A program made the translations under genes and the position numbers. A DNA stretch of 64,000 nucleotides from Cellulomonas_A sp047229345 (GTDB lineage: Bacteria > Actinomycetota > Actinomycetes > Actinomycetales > Cellulomonadaceae), in assembly GCF_047229345.1 (NCBI RefSeq), contig NZ_JBFTER010000009.1:1-64000 (forward strand). The letters are read 5' to 3'. This document shows, piece by piece, positions 1 through 8,132 of this stretch; position 1 is the stretch's first letter; each line of letters starts with the position of its first letter. The notes below the pieces were generated by a model. That model searched no databases. It had not been told where the DNA came from and saw nothing but the letters and a program-made list of their open reading frames with translations.

Positions 1-633
1 GAGGGCGCCCGCGCCGGCGGGGAGGACGCTCGCGCCGGCGGGGAGGACGCCCGCGGCGGCGCCGGGCCCCCGGTCGAGGCGGTCCGCGGTCCGTTCGCTC
101 GCGGCGATGTCCTCGCCGACGCCGCCCCGGAGGTAGCCCGCGGCGCCGTAGCACCGCAGCAGCAGGCGGTCGACCGCCGTGACCGCGCGGTGCAGCGCGG
201 TGACGTGCTGGGCTGCGTCCGCTGCGTCCGCCGCGTCCGCCGCGTCGGCCGCGTCCGCCGCGTCCGCCGCGTGCGCGCCCGCGTCCACCCCCACCTCGAC
301 GGGTCCGCCCGGTCCGCCGGGGCCGCCCGAGCCGTCCGGGTCGTCGTGGTCCGGCCGGCCGGCGAGCACGAGCGTGGCCGCCGCGTCGACCTCCAGGTGC
401 GTCGTCAGGGCCTCGACGAGCTGGGTCTTGAGCACGGGCTGGAGCAGCAGCGTCGACCCGCCGCTCGCGCGCGTGCGCAGGTGCGCGACGGTGAGGTCGC
501 GCAGCCGCTCGCTCGCGCCCAGCCGCGCCCCGAGCAGCGTGAGGGCGTCCGGCGCGTCGCCGAGCTCGCGCAGCGCCGCCACCGCACCGTCGCGGCGGGC
601 GAGCGCCCGGGCGCCCGCGTACGTGAGCGTCAT
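1..633 (-). CDS. Unidentified protein, N-terminal part (C-terminus beyond left edge)
   Basis: The frame is open from an ATG at 633 to the window edge (211 codons). The ATG overlaps the TGA of the preceding gene (630-632), so the two are translationally coupled. The first ~95 residues look helical; around residues 60-90 and again in a stretch reading LLRCYGAAGYLRGG there is a faint likeness to the helical C-terminal domain of acyl-CoA dehydrogenases, too weak for a call. Between them lies a Gly/Pro linker and a run of six or seven Ala-Asp-Ala triplets encoded by a 9-bp tandem repeat. A second repeat (21-bp period, bases 8-49) encodes VLPAGAS/VLPAGAG. Position as the last visible gene of the ACP operon suggests a role in the same pathway. 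The function is not known. Confidence 0.6.
   Translation of the reverse strand, partial: MTLTYAGARALARRDGAVAALRELGDAPDALTLLGARLGASERLRDLTVAHLRTRASGGSTLLLQPVLKTQLVEALTTHLEVDAAATLVLAGRPDHDDPDGSGGPGGPGGPVEVGVDAGAHAADAADAADAADAADAADAAQHVTALHRAVTAVDRLLLRCYGAAGYLRGGVGEDIAASERTADRLDRGPGAAAGVLPAGASVLPAGAGAL
211..272. repeat. 9-bp tandem repeat (gcgtccgcc unit)
   Basis: About seven imperfect copies of gcgtccgcc, in frame within the partial minus-strand gene, where they encode an (Ala-Asp-Ala)n tract. Such a microsatellite can change length by whole codons without shifting the frame. Confidence 0.85.
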
Positions 634-1508
634 CCCGCGAGCGAGCCGAGCAGGGCGCCGTGCACCGAGCCGACGAGCGGGTCGGCCTCGAGGACGAGCG
701 TGCGCGCACCGGGTCCGGGCCGGGCGTCGCGGGCCAGCCGCTGCCAGACCCCGCTGCACGGGAAGCCGGGGTCCGCGTGCAGCGCACCCGCGAGCGGCAG
801 CCGGTCGAGCCACGCCGGGTCGATCCCCGCCCCGGCGACGACGTGCACGGGCGCGGGGTCGTCGGGCGTCAGGTCGGCGTGCACGTCCGCGACGGCATCC
901 GCCCACGCGGTTCCGTCCGCGCGGCGCAGGCCCGAGCGGTGGGCGAGCCGCAGCGCGGGGGCCTGCGTGCGCTCGAGCAGGAGCACCACGGCGGCGTCGC
1001 CGGCGAGCTCCTGCAGCGGCGAGCGCGTCGTCGTGTACGGCAGCACGTGCTGGTCGACGACGACGACCGCGGCGCGCTCGAGGCCCTGCCGCTCCGCGAA
1101 GACGTCCGCGAGCCGCAGCGCGCTGAACGGTGCGAGGGACCCCTGGTCCGAGACGCCGAAGGACGCGCCGACGCCGCCGACCGCCTCGCCGGCGGAGATC
1201 GTCGCGATGTCCGAGAGCGCGAGGTCGGGCACGACGTGCGCGAGCACGAGCAGGTCCAGCCGCCGGCCCCCGAGCACGTCGGCGAGCACCGCGGCGGCCA
1301 TGTCGGCGTAGGCGTGCCCGCGGGCGTCGCGCAGCCGGTCGCCGTCGAGGTCGATCCCGACGGCCGGGACCGCGGCCTCGAGGAACGTCCGCGTCGCCTC
1401 GTCGTGCTCGCGCGTCGGCGACCCGAAGGTCCGGGCGGCGACCGCGGTCACCGCGAACCGTGCGACGTGGCCGCGCGTGCCCGCCGGGGACGGTCGCGGC
1501 GGCGTCAT
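630..1508 (-). CDS. Thiolase-fold (KAS III-like) protein lacking the catalytic Cys
   Basis: 292 residues from an ATG at 1508; a GTG nine bases upstream (1517) is an alternative. The layout follows the first half of a ketoacyl-ACP synthase III: a strand with DLLVLAHVVPD, then a segment that should hold the active-site Cys, then AVVVVDQHVLPYTTT and AGDAAVVLLLER. At the Cys position the sequence reads SDQGSLAPFSAL, with no Cys. The family normally uses a Cys-His-Asn triad, so this copy probably does not do ordinary Claisen condensation. It may be an acyltransferase, a non-catalytic partner of the KAS III at 4595-5524, or use another nucleophile. It lies between the ACP gene and the partial gene at 1-633 and overlaps the latter. 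The fold call rests on pattern recognition only. Confidence 0.55.
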   Translation of the reverse strand: MTPPRPSPAGTRGHVARFAVTAVAARTFGSPTREHDEATRTFLEAAVPAVGIDLDGDRLRDARGHAYADMAAAVLADVLGGRRLDLLVLAHVVPDLALSDIATISAGEAVGGVGASFGVSDQGSLAPFSALRLADVFAERQGLERAAVVVVDQHVLPYTTTRSPLQELAGDAAVVLLLERTQAPALRLAHRSGLRRADGTAWADAVADVHADLTPDDPAPVHVVAGAGIDPAWLDRLPLAGALHADPGFPCSGVWQRLARDARPGPGARTLVLEADPLVGSVHGALLGSLAG

Positions 1509-1519
1509 CGTGTACACGC

Positions 1520-1819
1520 TCAGCCCGCCCGCTGGTCCGTGAGGAAGTCGCGCAGCGTCCCGACGGTCGCGAAGTCCTTCATCTCGAGGTTCTCCATGTC
1601 GAGCTCCAGGTCGAGGGACTCCTCGAGGACCATGAGCAGGTCGAGGACGCCGGTCGAGTCGAGCCCGATCTCCTGGAACAGCGACGTCTCGGCGCTCACC
1701 CCGGTCACCGGGCGCTCGAGCACCTCCTCGAGCGCGGCGACGACGGCGTCCAGGACGGGGTCGGGCGCGGCGTCGGTCGTCGGGGCGGTCGTGTCGGCGG
1801 GGCCGGCGAGCGTGGTCAT
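1520..1819 (-). CDS. Acyl carrier protein
   Basis: 99 residues. The first ~22 residues are a flexible Thr/Ala/Pro tail; the rest is a typical acidic four-helix carrier protein. The phosphopantetheine site is GLDSTGVLDLL with Ser55, which a PPTase must modify for activity. The helix after the site is strongly acidic (EESLDLELDMENLEM). It sits between the PLP decarboxylase and the Cys-less thiolase-fold gene on the same strand, so it is probably the dedicated carrier for the amino acid or acyl group handled by this cluster, as BtrI is in butirosin biosynthesis. It is unlikely to be the housekeeping AcpP, given the surrounding genes and the N-terminal extension. Confidence 0.9.
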   Translation of the reverse strand: MTTLAGPADTTAPTTDAAPDPVLDAVVAALEEVLERPVTGVSAETSLFQEIGLDSTGVLDLLMVLEESLDLELDMENLEMKDFATVGTLRDFLTDQRAG

Positions 1820-1885
1820 GGGGGTCCTTCCGGAGCGGGCGGGCGTCGACGCCGGGTGGCGCCGACGCGGCGGGGGCGGGAGCGG

Positions 1886-3211
1886 TCAGGGCCGGGCGGG
1901 CTCGTGCGCCGGGCTCGACGCCCCGATGTCGACGAGGCGCTGCGGGCCGAGGAGCGAGTCGACGGTGTCGGCCTCGCGGACGAGGTGCGGGACACCGTCG
2001 AGGACCAGGACCTCCGCCGGGTACCCGTGGCTGAGGAAGAGCACCGGCGAGGCGGTCGGGCCGTAGGCGCCGGAGCGCAGCACCCCGACGAGGTCGCCGG
2101 TGCGCAGCGGCGGGAGGTCGGCCTTCCTCGCGACCACGTCGTTCGGCGTGCACAGCGGCCCGGTGACGTTCCACGCCTCGAGCGGCTCCGCGGTCGTCCG
2201 GCTCACGAGCGCGACGGGGAAGTTGCGCTTGACGAACGAGCCGATCCCCACGGCCGCCATGTGGTGGTTGGTGCCGCCGTCCGCGACCGCGAACCGCTCG
2301 CCGCGCGACGTCTTCGTGTACCGCACGCGCGTCACGTAGGTGCCCGCGTGCGCGGTGAGGTACCGGCCGAGCTCCATGAGGATGCGGGTCCCGGGCCGCC
2401 GGGCCGCGAACTCCTCGACCACCGGGTTGAGGAGCGCCGCGAGCTCGTCGACGTCGAGGTCCGTCTCGCCGTCGAAGTACGCGACCCCGAGCCCTCCGCC
2501 CACGTCGACCGTCTCGAGCGGGAACCCGTGGTGCTCGGCGACCTGCTCGGCGAGCGCGAGGATGTTCCGGGTGTTCTCGGCGACGGCGGCGGCGCTGAGG
2601 ATGCGCGTCCCCATGTAGACCTGCACCCCCGCGAGGTCCACGTGGGGGTGCGCCGGCCCGAGGGGCGGCCCGTCGAGCAGCTGGACGTCGTCGATGCCGA
2701 ACTGGCGCGGCTTGCCGCCCATCGTCAGCCCCGAGCCCTTCACGGAGAAGCTCGGGTTGAGGCGCAGCAGCACGCGTGCGCGGCGGCCGTGCTCCGCCGC
2801 GAGGTCGTCGATGAGCGCGAGCTCCTCGAGCGACTCGCAGACGATCGCGTGGATCCCGGCGTCGAGGCACGCCACGAGCTCGTCGCGGCTCTTGCCGGGA
2901 CCGAGGAAGAGGATGTCGCGCGCCTCGGTGCCGGCCAGGAGCACGGTGCGCAGCTCCGCGAGCGAGGACACCTCGGCGCGTGCGCCGTGCGCGTGCAGCA
3001 CCGCGTACACCGACACGTTGGGGTTGGCCTTGAGCGAGTAGAACACCTCGACCCGGGGGTGCAGCGCCGCGAGCAGCGTCGTGAGCGTCTCGCGCAGCAC
3101 GTCGCCGTCGTACACGTAGCAGGGCGTGCCGAACGTGCGCGCGATCTCGTTGACCGAGACGCCCTGCACGACGAGCTCGGTGCCCGTCGGGACGGCGGTG
3201 GTGAGGGTCAT
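1886..3211 (-). CDS. Type III PLP-dependent amino acid decarboxylase (DapDC/ODC fold)
   Basis: 441 residues, alanine-racemase-like TIM barrel plus C-terminal beta domain. Lys61 in FYSLKANPN is the expected Schiff-base lysine; GGGLG (238-242) is the phosphate-binding loop; ELGR (280-283) stands for the EPGR motif; Cys354 in GPLCTPND is the residue contributed across the dimer interface. The usual HxHxGS strand is altered (GVQVYMGTRI), which argues against plain diaminopimelate decarboxylase. Its start overlaps the ATP-grasp gene by 4 bp and an ACP gene follows 66 bp downstream. That context matches BtrK, which decarboxylates an ACP-bound glutamyl group. The substrate here is unknown; free ornithine, DAP or a carrier-bound amino acid are all possible. 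Confidence 0.85.
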   Translation of the reverse strand: MTLTTAVPTGTELVVQGVSVNEIARTFGTPCYVYDGDVLRETLTTLLAALHPRVEVFYSLKANPNVSVYAVLHAHGARAEVSSLAELRTVLLAGTEARDILFLGPGKSRDELVACLDAGIHAIVCESLEELALIDDLAAEHGRRARVLLRLNPSFSVKGSGLTMGGKPRQFGIDDVQLLDGPPLGPAHPHVDLAGVQVYMGTRILSAAAVAENTRNILALAEQVAEHHGFPLETVDVGGGLGVAYFDGETDLDVDELAALLNPVVEEFAARRPGTRILMELGRYLTAHAGTYVTRVRYTKTSRGERFAVADGGTNHHMAAVGIGSFVKRNFPVALVSRTTAEPLEAWNVTGPLCTPNDVVARKADLPPLRTGDLVGVLRSGAYGPTASPVLFLSHGYPAEVLVLDGVPHLVREADTVDSLLGPQRLVDIGASSPAHEPARP

Positions 3212-4578
3212 GCTGCTTCCTCCAGGAGGGCGAGCGCGGCGCCGACGCGGTGGTCGAGCCGGTCGAGGTGGTCGACGTCGCGGCCCACGACGAGCGTGTA
3301 GAGCCGCCCCGTCGCGGGCCGGCCGAGGTCGTCGGCGGTGCGGGCCGCGAAGGCGGCGTTGACGGTCGCGAAGTTGTGCACGACGACGCCCGTGCCGGTG
3401 CTCGGGTCGTACCGGTCGGCGCCGAGCGCCGCACGGACGGCCCGGTAGTCGACCGGCTCGTGCGAGCGCACCGTGAAGTGCCGGGCGAGCACGACGGCGC
3501 CCTCGCGCACGAGGCGCTCCTGGAGCGGCAGCTGGTACGTCGACATGTTGCTGCGGGCGTTGATCTCGAGCAGCGGGTGCAGGGTGCCGTCCGTCAGCGT
3601 GATCGCGTCGATGCCCACGACGCCGTAGAACCCGTCGGTGGCGAGCGCGGCACCGACGGCGGCGCCGGTCGAGGTGAGCTCGGCGACGTGCGCGGGGTCG
3701 AGGTGCGCGGGGAAGCGGTGGCCGCGGTGGACCCCCTGCTCGGTGAGCGCCTCCTTGACGAAGTCGAGCTCGACGGAGCCGTCACGGCCGACCGTGAGCT
3801 GGTAGTTCAGGTCGCGGCCCTTGTCGAGCCACCGCTCGAGGCAGAACGCCAGCCGGCCGTCGGCCGCCCGCGAGGACACGAGCCGCGCGACCCGCCGCAG
3901 CCGCTTCTCGTCCTCGACGACGGCGATGCCCTTCCCGCTGACGCCGAACGCCTCCTTGACGACGAGCGGGCCCTCGGCGAGCAGCGGCGCCGCGGCGTCC
4001 ACGGCGGCCTCCCACTCGTCGACCGTGCTGCACGCCCAGCCCTGCGGCTGCCGGATGCCGTGGGCGTCGGCGAGGCGCCGGCTGTAGACCTTGGAGTTCA
4101 CGCGGCGCACGAGGTCGGGCGGGGGAGCGGCGAGCGGGAGGCCCGTGGCATGCGCGAGCCGGGCCTCGACGTCGGACACCCCGTGCGCGAGGAGCTGGTG
4201 ACCGGACCCGCGCAGCGCACCGAGCGCGGCGACGACGGCCGGGTCGTCGAGCGCGTCCTGCGTGACCGACCGCTCGGGGTGGTTCGTCGCCACGACGACG
4301 GTCGGCAGGTCGAACCCGAGGTCCGCGAGGTCCTCGAGGAACCCGGGGTCGGGGGCGTCCTTGACCACGACACGGTCGCCGGACGTGCCGAGCAGCAGCG
4401 CGAGCTCGTCCAGCCGGTTGACGACGGCGGTGCCCGAGGCGGCGGCCAGCCGCGGCAGCGTGACCTCGCCGCGCGCCCACTGCTGCTCGACCTCGAAGTT
4501 GCCGAGCAGCACGAGCGGGGTGCCGGGGTCGCCGGTGACGGCGTTCCTGAGCCGGGTGGTGAAGGGTGGGGTCGTCAT
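3208..4578 (-). CDS. ATP-grasp ligase, probable amino acid:ACP ligase
   Basis: 456 residues. An N-terminal pre-ATP-grasp part (about 1-160) is followed by an ATP-grasp core: GPLVVKEAFGVSGKGIAVVEDE is the ATP-binding lysine and glycine loop, and the stretch GVVGIDAI...PLLEINARSN carries the Mg2+-binding Glu and Asn at the end of the fold. ATP-grasp enzymes activate a carboxylate as acyl phosphate and join it to an amine or thiol. With an ACP and a PLP decarboxylase beside it, the best guess is loading of an amino acid on the ACP thiol as BtrJ does; peptide-bond formation is the alternative. It follows the KAS III gene by 16 bp and overlaps the decarboxylase start by 4 bp. Confidence 0.8.
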   Translation of the reverse strand: MTTPPFTTRLRNAVTGDPGTPLVLLGNFEVEQQWARGEVTLPRLAAASGTAVVNRLDELALLLGTSGDRVVVKDAPDPGFLEDLADLGFDLPTVVVATNHPERSVTQDALDDPAVVAALGALRGSGHQLLAHGVSDVEARLAHATGLPLAAPPPDLVRRVNSKVYSRRLADAHGIRQPQGWACSTVDEWEAAVDAAAPLLAEGPLVVKEAFGVSGKGIAVVEDEKRLRRVARLVSSRAADGRLAFCLERWLDKGRDLNYQLTVGRDGSVELDFVKEALTEQGVHRGHRFPAHLDPAHVAELTSTGAAVGAALATDGFYGVVGIDAITLTDGTLHPLLEINARSNMSTYQLPLQERLVREGAVVLARHFTVRSHEPVDYRAVRAALGADRYDPSTGTGVVVHNFATVNAAFAARTADDLGRPATGRLYTLVVGRDVDHLDRLDHRVGAALALLEEAA

Positions 4579-4594
4579 CGGGGGTCGGCTGCTC

Positions 4595-5524
4595 TCAGTG
4601 GCGGAAGACGGCGGCGGAGAACGTCGCGCCGAGGCCGACGGACGTCATGAGGTAGTGGTCGCCGGGCTCGAGGCGGCCGACGTCGACGGCCGTGCGGTAG
4701 TTGAGGAACGTGTCGGCGCCCCAGCAGTGCGCCGTCTCGGCGATGTTCTCGGTGACGACCTGGTCGCGGCGCAGCCCGAGGTTGCTCGCGGTGCGCAGGC
4801 ACAGCATCTTGCTGATGTTGTGCGGCAGGTACAGCGCGAGGTCGTCCGCGGTCAGGCCGGCCGCACCGAGGGCCGAGTCGATCACCGCCGCGAGCGACGA
4901 CCCGTAGACGGCCCCGAAGGCGGCGACGGCGTCGGGGCCCATCGTGAGGCCCGAGCCCGGGATGGGCTCGATCGAGGCGCTGTACCCGAGGAGCACGTCG
5001 CGGTCGCCGTGGGCGGCGACGAGCACCGCCGCGGTGGCCTCGCCGAGCACCGCCATGCCGGGGATGAGCTGCCCGACGGTCCCGTGCGTCTTCTCCCCGA
5101 CGAGCACCAGCGCGAGGGCCCGCGGGTCGGGGTCGGCGGCGAGGAGGGCACCCGCGGTGTCGATCGCGAGCAGCCCCGCGGCGCACGCCTGCTCGGTCAG
5201 CGCGAAGACCTCCGCGTGCTCGAGGCCGAGCGCCTGCGTGACCTCGCGCAGCGGCGAGTGCGGGTAGGGCGAGGCGGAGCGCACGGTGCGGGGACGCAGC
5301 ACGTACCGGACGCGGTCCTCGCAGCCGGCGAGGCCGGTGAGCTTGGTCGCGGCGCCGAGGAGGATCTGCGCCTCGGACTGGTCGGGGTCGAAGCACACCT
5401 GCTCGTAGCCGAAGGCGCGCGAGTAGCGGCGCAGGTCCTGGTCGGAGATGCCGAGCGCCTCCTGGCGCTGTGCGAGCGGCACCTGCCGGGGCAGGTACGT
5501 CGCGACGTCGACGATCGCGGTCAT
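4595..5524 (-). CDS. 3-oxoacyl-ACP synthase III homologue with altered triad
   Basis: 309 residues, full thiolase fold and first gene of the minus-strand operon. Cys114 in ALTEQACAAGL is the nucleophile and His235 in LYLPHNISKM the first base. At the place of the usual Asn (NTSAASIP) the sequence reads AHCWGADTF, putting His266 where Asn is expected, so the triad would be Cys-His-His. KAS III-like enzymes in secondary metabolism often act as acyltransferases instead of initiating fatty acid synthesis. Here it would act with the ACP and the amino-acid-loading enzymes downstream. The alignment at His266 was done by eye. A housekeeping fabH is unlikely because no other fatty acid genes are present. 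Confidence 0.85.
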   Translation of the reverse strand: MTAIVDVATYLPRQVPLAQRQEALGISDQDLRRYSRAFGYEQVCFDPDQSEAQILLGAATKLTGLAGCEDRVRYVLRPRTVRSASPYPHSPLREVTQALGLEHAEVFALTEQACAAGLLAIDTAGALLAADPDPRALALVLVGEKTHGTVGQLIPGMAVLGEATAAVLVAAHGDRDVLLGYSASIEPIPGSGLTMGPDAVAAFGAVYGSSLAAVIDSALGAAGLTADDLALYLPHNISKMLCLRTASNLGLRRDQVVTENIAETAHCWGADTFLNYRTAVDVGRLEPGDHYLMTSVGLGATFSAAVFRH

Positions 5525-5613
5525 GCGTCGGTCCCCCGGTCGGTCGTGGTCGGCCTTCGGGGCAGACGCTACGAACGCGCCTTGACAGACCGCTGACCAC
5601 TGACTGACGAACC

Positions 5614-5625
5614 GGTGACGTCACC
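5614..5625. promoter_or_regulatory. 12-bp perfect palindrome upstream of the ACP operon
   Basis: GGTGACGTCACC lies about 90 bp before the KAS III start codon in the 146-bp gap between that gene and the ABC permease stop. It may be an operator for the biosynthetic operon. No matching regulator gene is next to it. Confidence 0.35.
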
Positions 5626-5670
5626 TCCGGGGGTGGGGCGACCCGCCCGGTGCGGGCCCGGAAGGGCGCC

Positions 5671-6840
5671 TCAGGCCACGCGGGTGCCCCGCGCGAGGGT
5701 GCGCTGCGGGATCCGCAGCCGCCGCACGGCGAGCGCGACGCCGGCCGCGCCGAGCAGCAGGTTCGCGGCGAGCCCCCACGGCCACACCGCGCTGTCGTCG
5801 ATGTCGCGCTCGGCGACGGGCGAGACGTACGACTCGCCGCTCTCCTGACCCGTCCAGCAGCGGTCCTGCTCCGGGGCGGGCCCGGCGCGCAGCGCCCGGA
5901 CGCCCAGGCGGATGCCGCCGAGCAGGTCGAGACCGATCGACGCGTCGTCCCGCTCGGCCGCGGGGGCGGCGTCCGCGACGACGACGAACGGGTTGATCGC
6001 GAGCAGCCACCACGTGCGCTCGGTGTGGCTCACGTACTGGGTCTGCGTCTCCCAGACGCACTCGGGCACGCGCCCGTCCTCCCAGTCGTACGTGCTCGGC
6101 ACGGTCCAGACGCGCACCTCCTGCGGCTGGTTCGACACCGCCGGGATCGTCAGGCCGAACACGAGCAGGCTCAGCACGGTGAGCCCCGCGACCGCGAGGT
6201 AGGTCAGCACCGCGGAGCCCGCCGAGCGCGCGGTGAGCGCCGAGAAGCCGAGGCCGATCGCGCAGACGCCCGCGAGCAGCAGCGCGAGCACCACGAGGCA
6301 CACGACGACGCTGAGCACCGGGGTGCCGCCCGCGGCGAGGCCGGCGACGAGGAACGGCACGCTCACGACGAGGAACGCGAGCGCCGCCGTCCAGGACGCG
6401 AGCAGCTTGCCGAGCACGATCTCCGCGGGGGACAGGAGCGTGACCTGCAGGATCGCGAGCGTGCCCGCCGAGCGGTCGCCGTTGATCGCGGTCGCGCTCA
6501 GCGTGGGCGCGACGACGAGGCCGAGGAACAGCACGAAGAACACGACGAGCCCGAAGATCGCCGGCCCGAGCGGCTCCTGCTCGATGCCCGTCCCGGACGA
6601 CACCGACGCCATCGCGGCCCACGCGAGCGCGGTGATCGCGCCCACGACGAGGAACCACACGAGCAGCGCGATCTTCCAGCGCGTCGAGCGCACGCGCTGG
6701 CGCAGCTCGAGCGTCGCGACGGTCCGCACGCCCTGCCACGTGACCCGCCAGGTGCCGGGTCCGGAGGGGCCGCCGGGCGCGGCGGGGACGGGTGCGGGTG
6801 CGTCGGGGACGGCCGCGCCGCCGGTCGTGACCGTGCTCAT
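5671..6840 (-). CDS. ABC-2 type transporter permease
   Basis: 389 residues. A Pro/Ala-rich cytosolic N-terminus leads into LELRQRVRSTRWK and a first membrane helix, then several more helices typical of ABC-2 permeases, an extracellular region with WTVPSTYDWEDGRVPE and WETQTQYVSHTERTWW, and a last helix near the C-terminus. The motif NGDRSAGTLAILQVTLLSPAE (split by eye around GDRSAGTL) is the familiar cytoplasmic coupling loop of gliding/Nos-type permeases. The start codon overlaps the stop of the ATPase gene by 4 bp, so both form one exporter. The cargo is not evident; the biosynthetic operon downstream on the same strand makes product export possible but unproven. Confidence 0.85.
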   Translation of the reverse strand: MSTVTTGGAAVPDAPAPVPAAPGGPSGPGTWRVTWQGVRTVATLELRQRVRSTRWKIALLVWFLVVGAITALAWAAMASVSSGTGIEQEPLGPAIFGLVVFFVLFLGLVVAPTLSATAINGDRSAGTLAILQVTLLSPAEIVLGKLLASWTAALAFLVVSVPFLVAGLAAGGTPVLSVVVCLVVLALLLAGVCAIGLGFSALTARSAGSAVLTYLAVAGLTVLSLLVFGLTIPAVSNQPQEVRVWTVPSTYDWEDGRVPECVWETQTQYVSHTERTWWLLAINPFVVVADAAPAAERDDASIGLDLLGGIRLGVRALRAGPAPEQDRCWTGQESGESYVSPVAERDIDDSAVWPWGLAANLLLGAAGVALAVRRLRIPQRTLARGTRVA

Positions 6841-7877
6841 CGTCGCTCCTCGTCCAGCGTCAGGTAGGCCTGCTCGAGCGCCCCGCCCGCGGGCGCGAGG
6901 GACACGATCGGGACGCCCGCGGCGACGGCGTCGCGCACGAGCCGGGCGGCGCCCTCGTCGCCGTCGACGTCGAGCAGCACGCTCCCCGGGTCGGGGGCGC
7001 CGGGCTCGGGCGGCTCGAAGCCCGTCGGGGGCTCGGCGGCGTCGTCGGGCGTCCACGCGGCGCCGACCGACGTGAGCCACGTGGTGAGCGCCGTGCGGGA
7101 GAGCGCGCGCACCCGCCACGGGCGCCGGCTGCCCGGTGCCGTGAGGACCTCGGGCGTCACGGTGCGTCCGCGCGAGAGGAACACGGCGTCGTCCACGAGC
7201 TCGTCGAGCTCCGAGAGCACGTGGCTCGACACCAGCACGGTCGTGCCGCGCTCCGCGAGCGAGCGCAGCAGGACCCGCAGGTCGACACGGCTGCGCGGGT
7301 CGAGGCCGCTCGCCGGCTCGTCGAGCAGGAGCACGTCGGGGGAGTGCACGAGCGCTCGTGCGAGCCCGAGGCGCTGCTTCTGGCCGCGGGACAGGACGCT
7401 CGCGGGCCGGTCGGCGTACTCGGTGAGGTGCACGGTCTCGAGCAGCTCGGCGGCACGCGCGCGGGCCGGCGCCGGGGGGATCCGGTAGGCGGCGGCGAAC
7501 GTCAGCAGGACCTCGCGCGCCGTGAGCGAGTCCCACGTGCCGAACGCGTCGGGCATCCACCCGGTGCGGGCGCGCGCCGCGACGCCGTCGGTCACCGGGT
7601 CGTGGCCGCCGACGCGCACGTGCCCGGAGTCCGGCACGAGGAGCCCGGCGAGCACGAGCAGCAGCGTCGTCTTGCCCGAGCCGTTGGGGCCGATGAGCGC
7701 CGTCACGCGCCCGGGCCGGGCCTCGAACGAGACGCCGTCGAGCGCGCGCACCGCACCGAACGCGCGGTGCACGTCGTGCACGACGACGCCCGTGCGCCCG
7801 AGCGGGCCGCCCGGCACGGGCTGGCTGGGGTGCGGCGCGGCAGGTGGGAGAGCGGCGTCTCCCGCGGTCAGCGACAT
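6837..7877 (-). CDS. ABC transporter ATP-binding protein
   Basis: 346 residues. Walker A GPNGSGKTTLL, signature LSRGQKQRLGLARAL, Walker B VLLLDEPASGLD and the H-loop VLVSSHVLSELDE are all present, so it should hydrolyse ATP. After about residue 240 there is a C-terminal extension ending in LDVDGDEGAARLVRDAVAAG, common in DrrA-type drug/lipid exporters. The start at 7877 (MSLTAGD) is chosen because the frame upstream is the antisense of lysC. It is divergent from lysC across a 255-bp gap. It pairs with the permease at 5671-6840 through an ATGA overlap. Confidence 0.88.
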   Translation of the reverse strand: MSLTAGDAALPPAAPHPSQPVPGGPLGRTGVVVHDVHRAFGAVRALDGVSFEARPGRVTALIGPNGSGKTTLLLVLAGLLVPDSGHVRVGGHDPVTDGVAARARTGWMPDAFGTWDSLTAREVLLTFAAAYRIPPAPARARAAELLETVHLTEYADRPASVLSRGQKQRLGLARALVHSPDVLLLDEPASGLDPRSRVDLRVLLRSLAERGTTVLVSSHVLSELDELVDDAVFLSRGRTVTPEVLTAPGSRRPWRVRALSRTALTTWLTSVGAAWTPDDAAEPPTGFEPPEPGAPDPGSVLLDVDGDEGAARLVRDAVAAGVPIVSLAPAGGALEQAYLTLDEERR

Positions 7878-8020
7878 GACGGTCACGCTAGGGCAGCGGC
7901 CGGGGCCGCCGGGCGCGGACGCTGTGCACATCCTGTGCGCGCCGCGGAGCGGTACGGAGGCTCCACCCGGACGGCGGTCCCGCCATGCGAAATCGCGACG
8001 GTCCGTCCACCGGACCGATC

Positions 8021-8026
8021 TACACT
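8021..8026 (+). promoter_or_regulatory. Possible -10 box for lysC-asd
   Basis: TACACT fits the actinobacterial TAnnnT -10 hexamer and lies 107 bp before the lysC GTG. A short stem (GGTCCG/CGGACC) precedes it at 8000-8016. No good -35 is visible, so support is weak. Confidence 0.35.
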
Positions 8027-8132
8027 CGCCCCGTCCTGTCCGGCAGCGGTGCGTCCGCCCGCACCCCGCCCCGCCGGGCGCCGCCGGCCCTCGCCGTCGA
8101 CCGCCCCCGTCGACTCCCCCGGAGCACACCCC

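Noticed and set aside
630..3434. 934-codon minus-strand open frame spanning four genes
   Set aside because: Only its last 292 codons read as a protein; the rest is antisense or out-of-frame reading of the ACP and decarboxylase genes.
5580..5587. Plus-strand TTGACA as a -35 promoter
   Set aside because: No plus-strand gene follows; genes on both sides are on the minus strand.
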